A stretch of 64,000 bases of DNA from Ligustrum vulgare (GCA_963555705.1 OY743183.1:30105932-30169931), one strand, 5' to 3'. Positions 26,571-36,900 are shown, counted from the first letter of the stretch. The notes: generated by a model from the letters alone, not told the origin. Made by a program: numbers and translations.

Positions 26571-26582
26571 TACCATTTTCAG
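26571..26582 (+). other. Candidate 3' splice site in the 5' LTR
   Basis: TACCATTTTCAG, followed by ATAATTG, has a pyrimidine-rich run and CAG typical of plant acceptors, with a possible branch sequence (TACTTACT) about 45 bp upstream. Paired with the first AAAAG|GTAAGTATAT at 25095 it would define an intron of about 1.49 kb in the leader of the LTR transcript. This is inference from consensus only. Confidence 0.35.
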
Positions 26583-26692
26583 ATAATTGAAGGTTCGAGG
26601 CGGTCAACATGGAAGTGGCAAAAGTGGTTAAGATTGATGAGATAATTATGTTGAACTTTATGTAAGAAAATTATGTTCTATTTTTATTCACA

Positions 26693-26698
26693 AATAAA
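26693..26698 (+). terminator. Candidate polyadenylation signal of the 5' LTR
   Basis: AATAAA lies in a T-rich setting (TTCTATTTTTATTCACAAATAAAATT) 115 bp before the LTR end. If it is used and transcription starts near 24985, R would be about 1.7 kb and would include the whole 98-bp array. Plant polyadenylation signals are loose, so this is tentative. The same motif is at 32522-32527 in the 3' LTR. Confidence 0.4.
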
Positions 26699-26815
26699 AT
26701 TATGGGATTCTAATTATTCTTTTGAATAATTTTACATTACTATTTAAGTCTCGATAATATGATATGAGTCACTTTTTGTGGCACTCGAATGGTCGAGAAT
26801 TCGGGTCGTCACAGT

Positions 26816-26827
26816 TGGTATCAGAGC
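26816..26827 (+). other. Primer-binding site for initiator tRNA-Met
   Basis: TGGTATCAGAGC, two bases after the LTR end (ACA|GT|TGGTATC), is complementary to the 3' end of plant initiator tRNA-Met over 12 bases. It would prime minus-strand synthesis. The same tRNA is used by most plant Ty3/gypsy and many TRIM elements, including the Cassandra copy in this window. Confidence 0.93.
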
Positions 26828-26870
26828 AAAGAGTTTTAAAAACGATTCTGTAGATTTTTGAAATTTTATT

Positions 26871-26875
<5 letters not shown>

Positions 26876-26901
<26 letters not shown>
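26876..26901 (+). repeat. Run of 26 adenines
   Basis: An uninterrupted A run about 50 bp after the PBS, followed by CACTATTCACGTGAACAGTA with the perfect palindrome TTCACGTGAA (a G-box core, CACGTG) and imperfect echoes of CTATTCATGATGAACAG. Function is unknown. Run length is likely to be unreliable in sequencing. Confidence 0.9.
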
Positions 26902-27046
26902 TCACTATTCACGTGAACAGTAAAACGACGTGCTATTCATGATGAACAGTGAACGAAATCACTATTCATTATAAAAAAAAAAAGTTGAATTTTCACATGT
27001 CAAGTATGGTTATGATTTTGAAAAGCATGATGAAATTTGATGTGCG

Positions 27047-27093
27047 AATTTCAAGGACAAAATTCATTTTAAGCAAGGGAGTTTGTAATGTCC
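27047..27093 (+). other. Internal PPT and LTR-start-like junction (remnant of another gypsy 3' end)
   Basis: AATTTCAAGGACAAAATTC, then TTTTAAGCAAGGGAGTT and TGTAATGTCCTGAAAATTTT, parallel the real 3' junction at 29877-29922 (AATTTCGAGGACGAAATT, TTTTAAGGGGGTAAGTT, TGTAGCGACC) almost base for base. TGTAATGTCC is a common start of plant gypsy LTRs, and GTTCGGGGACTAAAGG follows at about 27166, also LTR-like. I infer that the internal region contains a degenerate 3' end and LTR start from a different Ty3/gypsy lineage. Where that remnant ends is not clear. Confidence 0.6.
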
Positions 27094-27735
27094 TGAAAAT
27101 TTTATGGAATATAATTAGTTAGTGATATGATGTTTATATTGATGTCTTTGATAAATTTCTAGAAGTTCGGGGACTAAAGGAAAAATAAGATTTGACGATA
27201 AATTTTATTTGGGTTAAGTTATTAATTATTGATGGGGAGATAATTACTATATCGATATTGGATTTGTTTTGAAGACTGTGATTAATTAGGAATTATGATT
27301 CAAGAAAATGTTGATTTGGATACAACCACATTAAATTATTGTTGATTAAAGGAAAATAAGATTATATGAAATATTTTAACTCATCACTCTACTATGTCAC
27401 TCTCCACGTATTGACTCCTCGAACCAAGTATGTTATATGCTTTGTAAGTCATTTACGATTTTATTAAGACATGTTAAGTATGAAATCTTCATATGTTATG
27501 AATCTTTATGTGTTACACATAATATACATGTCAAGTATGATATAAATTGATAGAAGACTCAATTTTTTTATTCTTTTCAATGTAGAATCATGAGACAGAG
27601 AGGATATTTATATGAATTTTGGTGCATATTAAGCTTAGTAAGATTGACTCAATTAGAAATTAAGTTGGGTTGTAACTTTTGCCCAAAATATATGGAATAA
27701 TATATTAAACAAACAAAATTGATAATGAATTCGTA

Positions 27736-27924
27736 CAATAATTTATCCCTTTATCACTACCTTTGTGTAAAAACAAGGGAAAAACTGTGGATGGTTATTA
27801 GTACTTCCTCTTCAAGTTTCAATTTTCGGTTCAATAATTTATCCCTTTATCACTACCTTTGCTTAAAAGCAAGGAAAAACTGTGGATGATTATTGGTACC
27901 ACTCTTCAAGTTTCAATTCTGAAA
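27736..27924 (+). repeat. Imperfect 96-bp tandem duplication
   Basis: Two copies start at 27736 and 27832, both with CAATAATTTATCCCTTTATC, ACTACCTTTG, AACTGTGGATG and CTTCAAGTTTCAATT. They differ by several substitutions and small indels, so the duplication is older than the LTR pair. No function is recognised. Confidence 0.9.
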
Positions 27925-28873
27925 AAAAAAAAAAAAAATTCAGAAAGAAAAGAAAGAAAGAGAACGGGTGTTGAGCATAATGGGAATAATATGACTTAAG
28001 AATGATTTTCAAAATAATTGTTGTCCTCGAGTTTAGAAATGATAAACCTTAAATGGACTTTGCATAATTGATTTTAGACATGGCATTAAGTTTGAGAAGT
28101 CAACAGAAATGATTAGAAATATGTTCAGATTATCTATCATTTAGATTTAATGAGAAATAGCGAGCCAATTTTATGAATTTTTATGAGATGTTAAGATTAT
28201 AAGTGATATGATTTTAATGAGACTTTTATGAGAAGCATTATGAAGTTAGAGATTTAAAGATTTGGTTATTGGGAATTAAGTAATGGATATTATGTTGAGT
28301 AAGTGAATTATGCCTCTATATTGAAGAGAAATTTATTATGAACTTTGGCCTTGTGATTAAATTTTGGGAATATGATTTATGACTTATAAATATAAGTATG
28401 AGTAATCTTTTGAGCCAATTAAGGTATTGAAGGAAGTGATATTGTGATATTGACGACTATGATTTGAAATTTCTATGTTGAGGAATTATGAATTGATTTT
28501 CTGGAATATTTTTTTGATGATATTGAAGTGTTGGAATCGTTTTCAATATTTTTAGATCGTTGTGATCAAATGTGGAGTTATTTATTATTGTGAGTTATGA
28601 AGTATGCTTATGGTTTGGGATAAGTCCAAATTACAAGGGAGACTTTGTCCAGAATTTTATCATTTGGAATTAAGAGCATGATATGATAAGCATCCACTAA
28701 AGGAATTAAGGTTAGACATGCAAGTTCATTTACATCACAAACAAGATTTAGTAGATGATAGCAGAGATTTTATTATTTTCTCATAAGGAGAACATACAAA
28801 GAGTCACACTGGAAAAGAAATACATGAAACACGCAAAAGCAAAAGAAAGCAACATGGGAAATTCCTCAAATTG

Positions 28874-29085
28874 AGAGATGTGTTTCCGGAGTAGCCGTAT
28901 CCTACCACCTCTGACCTTTTGAGGAAATAAAGAAACCTTCAAAGAGGTGTGTTTCGAGAGTAAGAATACTCCGTAATCTACCACCTGGAACCTTTGAGGT
29001 ACACACAAGATTTAAACATTAAGGAAATCCTAGGAAATTAGAGGGGTGTCTCGAGAGTAAGAATACTCCGTACTCTACCCCCACC
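28874..29085 (+). repeat. Three diverged stem-loop-like repeats near the 3' end of the internal region
   Basis: Related segments at about 28874, 28944 and 29041 share GAGGTGTGTTTCGAGAGTA, AGAATACTCCGTA and CTACCACC-like ends. In copies 2 and 3 the centre reads GAGTA-AGAA-TACTC, a perfect 5-bp stem with a 4-base loop, and outer G-rich and C-rich ends could extend it with bulges. Copy 1 is the most diverged. A structured RNA role (packaging, dimerisation) is possible but only inferred. Confidence 0.6.
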
Positions 29086-29899
29086 TATTCTAAGATTCAT
29101 AAAGTTAAGTTTACATTAACCAGACTCCATTTTCGCTTGATTCCCAGCATGAACTATTTAAAAGCATTAAGGATCGGAGGGAATCCGCGTGATATTGATT
29201 CCAGCAAGAAAGCGCGGAATAGAATAATGGAAAAGAGGGAACAAGAGTTTATGCGCCGTTTACTTTCTTGATAAAAGGAAGATTTGATGATGACGGGATT
29301 TGAGATATGGAATATTTTCTTGGATTTTTGGGTACTGATATTTTGATATAATAATCAAGGTATAGAAATAATACGGGGATACGTGAAAGTGAAATAAGGA
29401 CTGTATTGAATCAGGATTAATAAGTTTGTGCAAGTGAAAGGAATACCTTACGGGAAATGTTATGATATTTGAGTTAAGAATTTTAATTATTTTGGGATAT
29501 TTGGTGATAAGAAGAAATGACAAATTATTATGGTATGATATGTTAGTAAAGATTTATTGAAATTTTAGAGATATTAATACGAATATTTGAGGTCACATGA
29601 TACGATGATAAATGACAAGTTACATGAATACTACAAGATATGATGAAATATCACATACGATTGGGAATTTTCATTTTGATTCAGAAGAATTTATGAGTAG
29701 ACATATGTCTATTATTGATAGAAAAGTCCATGTCTTAAAAAAACAAATTGATGCATTTAGTCAAAGTCCAGTGGGTTAAATATGGTTGGGTTAAATATGG
29801 TAGCGATGATGCTACATAAGAAGAAGAAGAAGAGATTCTGATTAAGTGTTCAGAAATCATAAGATCAAGTAAGATTAATTTCGAGGACGAAATTATTTT

Positions 29900-29910
29900 A
29901 AGGGGGTAAG
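29900..29910 (+). other. Polypurine tract before the 3' LTR
   Basis: AAGGGGGTAAG lies two bases before the 3' LTR start at 29913 and is preceded by TTTCGAGGACGAAATT. It would prime plus-strand synthesis. Position and composition match plant Ty3/gypsy elements. Confidence 0.9.
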
Positions 29911-30206
29911 TTTGTAGCGACCAAGAATTTTTACGCGATTAAGAATTATTTTAATAGAAAATCGTGTCGCTACTATTTCACCCATTTTTATTAAGTTAAC
30001 GCCACGACGTATTCGTATAGCCAAGTCAAGAAATAATCGAGATCGTTCGATTTTAAATTAAATTCCGAATTTCTAAAAATATCTCCATTCTCTTGATTTA
30101 AAGTATATTAAGTCTAAGTACTTAATTCAATGTTATCCCAATATTTATTTGTACAAAAATTACTTTTATTATTTAAATTAAGAAAATATATGCAAGCATG
30201 AGAGGT

Positions 30207-30697
30207 TCCATTATATGTAATCATGAAGAGCATAATATTTGTATAAATATGGAAAAGTATATGAATGATTTATATACTCCATTATATATAATCATGAAGA
30301 GCATAATATTTGTATAAATATGGAAAAGTATATGAATGATTGATAAGACTCCATTATATGTAATCATGAAGAGCATAATATTTGTATAAATATGGAAAAG
30401 TATATGAATGATTTATATACTCCATTATATATAATCATGAAGAGCATAATATTTGTATAAATATGGAAAAGTATATGAATGATTTATATACTCCATTATA
30501 TATAATCATGAAGAGCATAATATTTGTATAAATATGGAAAAGTATATGAATGATTGATAAGACTCCATTATATATAATCATGAAGAGCATAATATTTGTA
30601 TAAATATGGAAAAGTATATGAATGATTGATAAGACTCCATTATATATAATCATGAAGAGCATATTATTTGTATAAATATGGAAAAGTATATGAATGG
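30207..30697 (+). repeat. 71/72-bp tandem array in the 3' LTR, 7 copies
   Basis: The same seven units as at 24378-24868, including the private CATATTATTTG of the last copy. Confidence 0.95.
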
Positions 30698-30775
30698 TGC
30701 TTTACTTTAAGAAAAGGATGTGTTAAAATTAATAGAATTGAATGATTATGTTTACAATATGCCAACTTTATACAT

Positions 30776-30787
30776 CTATTTAAACCC
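30776..30787 (+). promoter_or_regulatory. Candidate TATA box of the 3' LTR
   Basis: CTATTTAAACCC, identical to the 5' LTR motif. From this copy, transcription would read through the 98-bp array and out into the satellite beyond 32642. Confidence 0.55.
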
Positions 30788-30923
30788 ATCTCTTTTACAC
30801 ACAACTCTACACATATACACTTATTTCCAATCTCTTGACAAAATCCACAAGTAAGAGAAATTCAAGGTGGTCAAGAAAGTTTTGGTCCATTTACTACTAC
30901 ACTTCATTTTAATCTTTTAAAAG

Positions 30924-32129
30924 GTAAGTATATCTTATGTTTTTATGAAAAGTAAGTATGTTTTTATGAAAGGTAAATACACCTTATGTTTTTATGAAAA
31001 GTAAGTATGTTTTTATGACAAGTAAGTATATCTTATGTTTTTATGAAAAGTAAGTATGTTTTTATGAAAGGTAAATACACCTTATGTTTTTATGAAAAGT
31101 AAGTATGTTTTTATGACAAGTAAGTATATCTTATGTTTTTATGAAAAGTAAGTATGTTTTTATGAAAGGTAAATACACCTTATGTTTTTATGAAAAGTAA
31201 GTATGTTTTTATGACAAGTAAGTATATCTTATGTTTTTATGAAAAGTAAGTATGTTTTTATGAAAGGTAAATACACCTTATGTTTTTATGAAAAGTAAGT
31301 ATGTTTTTATGACAAGTAAGTATATCTTATGTTTTTATGAAAAGTAAGTATGTTTTTATGAAAGGTAAATACACCTTATGTTTTTATGAAAAGTAAGTAT
31401 GTTTTTATGACAAGTAAGTATATCTTATGTTTTTATGAAAAGTAAGTATGTTTTTATGAAAGGTAAATACACCTTATGTTTTTTTATGAAAAGTAAGTAT
31501 GTTTTTATGACAAGTAAGTATATCTTATGTTTTTATGAAAAGTAAGTATGTTTTTATGAAAGGTAAATACACCTTATGTTTTTATGAAAAGTAAGTATGT
31601 TTTTATGAAAGGTAAATACACCTTATGTTTTTATGAAAAGTAAGTATGTTTTTATGACAAGTAAGTATATCTTATGTTTTTATGAAAAGTAAGTATGTTT
31701 TTATGAAAGGTAAATACACCTTATGTTTTTATGAAAAGTAAGTATGTTTTTATGACAAGTAAGTATATTTTATGTTTTTATGAAAAGTAAGTATGTTTTT
31801 ATGAAAGGTAAATACACCTTATGTTTTTATGAAAAGTAAGTATGTTTTTATGACAAGTAAGTATATCTTATGTTTTTATGAAAAGTAAGTATGTTTTTAT
31901 GAAAGGTAAATACACCTTATGTTTTTATGAAAAGTAAGTATGTTTTTATGACAAGTAAGTATATCTTATGTTTTTATGAAAAGTAAGTATGTTTTTATGA
32001 AAGGTAAATACACCTTATGTTTTTATGAAAAGTAAGTATGTTTTTATGATAAGTAAGTATATCTTATATTTTTATGAAAAGTAAGTATGTTTTTATGACA
32101 AGTAAGTATATCTTTATGTTTTTATGAAA
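30924..32129 (+). repeat. 98-bp GTAAGTAT tandem array in the 3' LTR
   Basis: Same length and same irregular units as 25095-26300 (for example the longer T run near 31481 and TATATTTTATG near 31767). Arrays of this kind normally change quickly by slippage, so the match supports a very recent insertion. Confidence 0.95.
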
Positions 32130-32521
32130 ATGTTTGGATCATTGCTATGAAATCAATCTCACAAGATTGTTATGGGTTCCATATGATATGTTTATGATTA
32201 TGCTAAGGGGACCGGAGTTTAGTAGCGCTACACATAAGAATTCTTGCCATTTAAGTTCGGTAAAATTCTTGTGTCTCCCTATGTTTATGAGTATTTCGAT
32301 CCTATCCTATGTTATGATGAAAATGATCCATATGCTTTCAAAAGAAAATTTATGCTTGGTATACTTACTGGGATTTTATAAATCTCACTCCACGATATTT
32401 ACCATTTTCAGATAATTGAAGGTTCGAGGCGGTCAACATGGAAGTGGCAAAAGTGGTTAAGATTGATGAGATAATTATGTTGAACTTTATGTAAGAAAAT
32501 TATGTTCTATTTTTATTCACA

Positions 32522-32527
32522 AATAAA
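32522..32527 (+). terminator. Candidate polyadenylation signal of the 3' LTR
   Basis: AATAAA in a T-rich context, 115 bp before the LTR end; the position where the element's own transcript would be expected to end. Confidence 0.4.
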
Positions 32528-32642
32528 ATTATGGGATTCTAATTATTCTTTTGAATAATTTTACATTACTATTTAAGTCTCGATAATATGATATGAGTCA
32601 CTTTTTGTGGCACTCGAATGGTCGAGAATTCGGGTCGTCACA

Positions 32643-32647
32643 GGGTG
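32643..32647. repeat. Right target-site duplication of the LARD element (GGGTG)
   Basis: GGGTG directly after GGTCGTCACA matches 24079-24083. The satellite then continues AGTCACCAGG, so the interrupted A monomer is restored exactly when the element and one GGGTG are removed. Confidence 0.93.
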
Positions 32648-33917
32648 AGTCACCAGGATTTTGAACAACAAAAAAGTCACAGCAGAGGATCCATGAGACT
32701 TTAAAAAAGAGGATAAATTGGAATAAAACGTTTTCTTGGGCACATAAAATGGTTTTTCCCTCGTTCGTAAAGTTTTTGAATCCTTGAAAAGAGAGACAAG
32801 GTTAAATATTCTCTTCAATTCCAAAATATTCACACCAATTTTAAAACCATTTTTGAAAATTATTTTAACAGGATTGAAGGAACCAAGAAATAATAAGATG
32901 TCTAAAGAAGAAAACATTAGAAAAAGCATCTTGGTAATCCAAGTAACTGAAACGAGGAGAGAAATATTCACCCTTTGAAAAGTTCTACTTTTTCTCGAGC
33001 TAAGGGTATTGTCCCCAGTCTGCAAATGACAACAAAAAGGCAAACTGACATTTTTGAAAAATCGATATGTTCAGGATATTGTTTATTTTGAGTAGTTTGC
33101 ACTTATCTTATAATCTCACTCACTCCCTTGGTTTCTTTACTACTTTTTCTCGGAATTTCTCTCTATCTCTTAAGAAATTCCGGATTCTTGTCATATTTCT
33201 TCTTAGTAATATGAAAAGTTTCATTTGGACCTGAAGTAGGAATCTCCTTTAGAAAAACCTAACTTTCATTTTTGAGCTCCTAACAATCTTTTTAGGATTT
33301 GGAAAGTCACCAGGATTTCGAACAACAAAAAAGTCATAGCAGCAGATCCATGAGACTTTAAAAATGAGGATACATGGGAATAAAACGTTTTCTTGGGCAC
33401 ATAAAATGGTTTTTCCCTCGTTCGTAAAGTTTTTGAATCCTTGAAGAGAGAGACTAGGTAAAATATTCTCTTCAATTCCAAAATATTCACACCAATTTTG
33501 AAACCATTTCGGAAAATTATTTTTACATGATTGAAGGAACAGGATAAACCAAGAAATAATAAGATATCTAAAGAAGAAAACTAAAAAGCATCTAGGTAAT
33601 CCAAGTAATTGAAATGAGGAGAGAAATCTTCACCCTTTGAAAGGTTAATCTTTTTCTCAAAGCTAAGTCCCCAGTCTTCAAATGACAACAAAAGGAAAAA
33701 CTGACATTTTTGAAAAATTGATATGTTGTGGATATTGTTTATTTTGAGTAGGTTGCAGTTATCTTTTGATTTCGCTCCCTTGGTTTCTTTACTACTTTTA
33801 CTCGGAATTTCTCTCTTTCTCTCAAGAAGTTCCGGATTCTCTTCATATTTCTTCTTAGTAATATAAAAAGTTTCATTTGGACCTAAAGTAGGAATCTCCT
33901 TTCGAAAAAGCTAACTT
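32643..33917. repeat. Remainder of the interrupted satellite dimer (K-like A, then B)
   Basis: The A monomer begun at 24044 resumes at the insertion point and ends at 33265; B follows at 33266. With the element and one target copy removed the dimer is 1310 bp. This side is K-like (GAGGATCC kept, TTATAATCTCAC near 33110), whereas the 40-bp left stub has the L marker CTAGAAATC. B has a private GGTTAATCTTTTTC. Confidence 0.93.
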
Positions 33918-36900
33918 TCATTTTTGAGCTCCTAGAAATCTTTTTAGGATTGGGTGAGTCACCAGGATTTTGAACAACAAAAAAGTCACAGCAGAGAATC
34001 CATGAGACTTTAAAAAAGAGGATAAATTGGAATAAAGCGTTTTCTTGGGCACATAAAATGGTTTTTCCCTCGTTCGTAAAGTTTTTGAATCCTTGAAAAG
34101 AGAGACAAGGTTAAATATTCTCTTCAATTCCAAAATATTCACACCAATTTTAAAACCATTTTTGAAAATTATTTTAACAGGATTGAAGGAACTAAGAAAT
34201 AATAAGATGTCTAAAGAAGAAAACATTAGAAAAAGCATCTTGGTAATCCAAGTAACTGAAACGAGGAGAGAAATATTCACCCTTTGAAAAGTCTACTTTT
34301 TCTCGAGCTAAGGGTATTGTCCCCAGTCTGCAAATGACAACAAAAAGGCAAACTGACATTTTTGAAAAATCGATATGTTCAGGATATTGTTTATTTTGAG
34401 TAGTTTGCAAGTTATCTTATGATTTCACTCACTCCCTTGGTTTCTTTACTACTTTTTCTCGGAATTTCTCTCTATCTCTTAAGAAATTCCGGATTCTTGT
34501 CATATTTCTTCTTAGTAATATGAAAAGTTTCATTTGGACCTGAAGTAGGAATCTCCTTTAGAAAAACCTAACTTTCATTTTTGAGCTCCTAACAATCTTT
34601 TTAGGATTTGGAAAGTCACCAGGATTTCGAACAACAAAAAAGTCATAGTAGCAGATCCATGAGACTTTAAAAATGAGGATACATGGGAATAAAACGTTTT
34701 CTTGGGCACATAAAATGGTTTTTCCCTCGTTCGTAAAGTTTTTGAATCCTTGAAGAGAGAGACTAGGTAAAATATTCTCTTCAATTCCAAAATATTCACA
34801 CCAATTTTGAAACCATTTCGGAAAATTATTTTTACATGATTGAAGGAACAGGATAAACCAAGAAATAATAAGATATCTAAAGAAGAAAACTAAAAAGCAT
34901 CTAGGTAATCCAAGTAATTGAAATGAGGAGAGAAATCTTCACCCTTTGAAAGGTTCATCTTTTTCTCAAAGCTAAGTCCCCAGTCTTCAAATGACAACAA
35001 AAGGAAAAACTGACATTTTTGAAAAATTGATATGTTGTGGATATTGTTTATTTTGAGTAGGTTGCAGTTATCTTTTGATTTCGCTCCCTTGGTTTCTTTA
35101 CTACTTTTACTCGGAATTTCTCTCTTTCTCTCAAGAAGTTCCGGATTCTCTTCATATTTCTTCTTAGTAATATAAAAAGTTTCATTTGGACCTAAAGTAG
35201 GAATCTCCTTTCGAAAAAGCTAACTTTCATTTTTGAGCTCCTAACAATCTTTTTAGGATTGGGTGAGTCACCAGGATTTTGAACAACAAAAAAGTCACAG
35301 CAGAGGATCCATGAGACTTTAAAAAAGAGGATAAATTGGAATAAAACGTTTTCTTGGGCACATAAAATGGTTTTTCCCTCGTTCGTAAAGTTTTTGAATC
35401 CTTGAAAAGAGAGACAAGGTTAAATATTCTCTTCAATTCCAAAATATTCACACCAATTTTAAAACCATTTTTGAAAATTATTTTAACAGGATTGAAGGAA
35501 CCAAGAAATAATAAGATGTCTAAAGAAGAAAACATTAGAAAAAGCATCTTGGTAATCCAAGTAACTGAAACGAGGAGAGAAATATTCACCCTTTGAAAAG
35601 TTCTACTTTTTCTCGAGCTAAGGGTATTGTCCCCAGTCTGCAAATGACAACAAAAAGGCAAACTGACATTTTTGAAAAATCGATATGTTCAGGATATTGT
35701 TTATTTTGAGTAGTTTGCACTTATCTTATAATCTCACTCACTCCCTTGGTTTCTTTACTACTTTTTCTCGGAATTTCTCTCTATCTCTTAAGAAATTCCG
35801 GATTCTTGTCATATTTCTTCTTAGTAATATGAAAAGTTTCATTTGGACCTGAAGTAGGAATCTCCTTTAGAAAAACCTAACTTTCATTTTTGAGCTCCTA
35901 ACAATCTTTTTAGGATTTGGAAAGTCACCAGGATTTCGAACAACAAAAAAGTCATAGCAGCAGATCCATGAGACTTTAAAAATGAGGATACATGGGAATA
36001 AAACGTTTTCTTGGGCACATAAAATGGTTTTTCCCTCGTTCGTAAAGTTTTTGAATCCTTGAAGAGAGAGACTAGGTAAAATATTCTCTTCAATTCCAAA
36101 ATATTCACACCAATTTTGAAACCATTTCGGAAAATTATTTTTACATGATTGAAGGAACAGGATAAACCAAGAAATAATAAGATATCTAAAGAAGAAAACT
36201 AAAAAGCATCTAGGTAATCCAAGTAATTGAAATGAGGAGAGAAATCTTCACCCTTTGAAAGGTTCATCTTTTTCTCAAAGCTAAGTCCCCAGTCTTCAAA
36301 TGACAACAAAAGGAAAAACTGACATTTTTGAAAAATTGATATGTTGTGGATATTGTTTATTTTGAGTAGGTTGCAGTTATCTTTTGATTTCGCTCCCTTG
36401 GTTTCTTTACTACTTTTACTCGGAATTTCTCTCTTTCTCTCAAGAAGTTCCGGATTCTCTTCATATTTCTTCTTAGTAATATAAAAAGTTTCATTTGGAC
36501 CTAAAGTAGGAATCTCCTTTCGAAAAAGCTAACTTTCATTTTTGAGCTCCTAGAAATCTTTTTAGGATTGGGTGAGTCACCAGGATTTTGAACAACAAAA
36601 AAGTCACAGCAGAGAATCCATCAGACTTTAAAAAAGAGGATAAATTGGAATAAAACGTTTTCTTGGGCACATAAAATGGTTTTTCCCTCGTTCGTAAAGT
36701 TTTTGAATCCTTGAAAAGAGAGACAAGGTTAAATATTCTCTTCAATTCCAAAATATTCACACCAATTTTAAAACCATTTTTGAAAATTATTTTAACAGGA
36801 TTGAAGGAACCAAGAAATAATAAGATGTCTAAAGAAGAAAACATTAGAAAAAGCATCTTGGTAATCCAAGTAACTGAAACGAGGAGAGAAATATTCACCC

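Larger units (their letters stand above)
24084..26813 (+). repeat. 5' LTR of the LARD element
   Basis: It spans 2730 bp from TGTAGCGACC to GGTCGTCACA and has the same length as the 3' LTR. Contents in order: about 290 bp of AT-rich U3, seven 71/72-bp tandem repeats, a TATA box, a 98-bp tandem array of about 12 copies, about 510 bp with a candidate polyadenylation signal, and the 3' end. The only difference seen from the 3' LTR is TAATAATTAT here against TAAGAATTAT there, about 20 bp from the start. The other copy at 63192 has the T form, so the G of the 3' LTR is probably the newer state. Confidence 0.95.
26814..29912 (+). other. Internal region of the LARD element, non-coding, 3099 bp
   Basis: The region between the LTRs holds a PBS, a 26-A run, a second PPT/LTR-start-like junction (27047), an imperfect 96-bp tandem duplication, a run of 17 A flanked by TTCTG and TTCAG, three stem-loop-like repeats and the PPT. 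The longest open frames are about 75-90 codons, antisense, and resemble no known protein. I see no reverse-transcriptase, integrase or zinc-knuckle signature. In 27940-28870 there is AT-rich sequence in which I recognise nothing. Confidence 0.85.
24084..32642 (+). mobile_element. Complete non-autonomous Ty3/gypsy-type LTR element (LARD-like), 8559 bp
   Basis: The order is 5' LTR (2730 bp), two bases, a primer-binding site for initiator tRNA-Met, a 3099-bp internal region, a polypurine tract and a 3' LTR (2730 bp), flanked by GGGTG duplications. LTR ends are TGTAGCGACC and GGTCGTCACA, 8 of 10 positions being inverted repeats. The sequence before the 3' LTR (TTTCGAGGACGAAATT, then AAGGGGGTAAG) is typical of plant Ty3/gypsy 3' ends. 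No gag, protease, reverse transcriptase, RNase H or integrase reading frame is present, so movement would need proteins from another element. Size and layout fit a LARD. I saw only one base difference between the LTRs. A second, inverted and truncated copy lies at 62193-64000. Confidence 0.93.
29913..32642 (+). repeat. 3' LTR of the LARD element
   Basis: 2730 bp, collinear with the 5' LTR at a constant offset of 5829 bp. The 72-bp array, TATA box, 98-bp array with its irregularities, splice-acceptor-like site and AATAAA are all repeated. One substitution was seen (TAAGAATTAT near 29940). The end GGTCGTCACA is followed by satellite GGGTGAGTCACC. Confidence 0.95.

Noticed and set aside
26305..26586. 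93-codon frame in each LTR of the LARD
   Set aside because: It lies between the 98-bp array and the candidate polyadenylation signal, matches no gag or other known family that I recognise, and is the same in both LTRs only because the LTRs are near-identical.
27047..27093. A true second element boundary (nested insertion) inside the LARD
   Set aside because: There is no matching LTR end or target duplication nearby that I can see, so I report it as a remnant-like junction and not as a nested element.
28781..29523. Antisense frames of 75 and 87 codons in the LARD internal region
   Set aside because: No known domain; conserved between the two LARD copies only because those copies are nearly identical at the DNA level.
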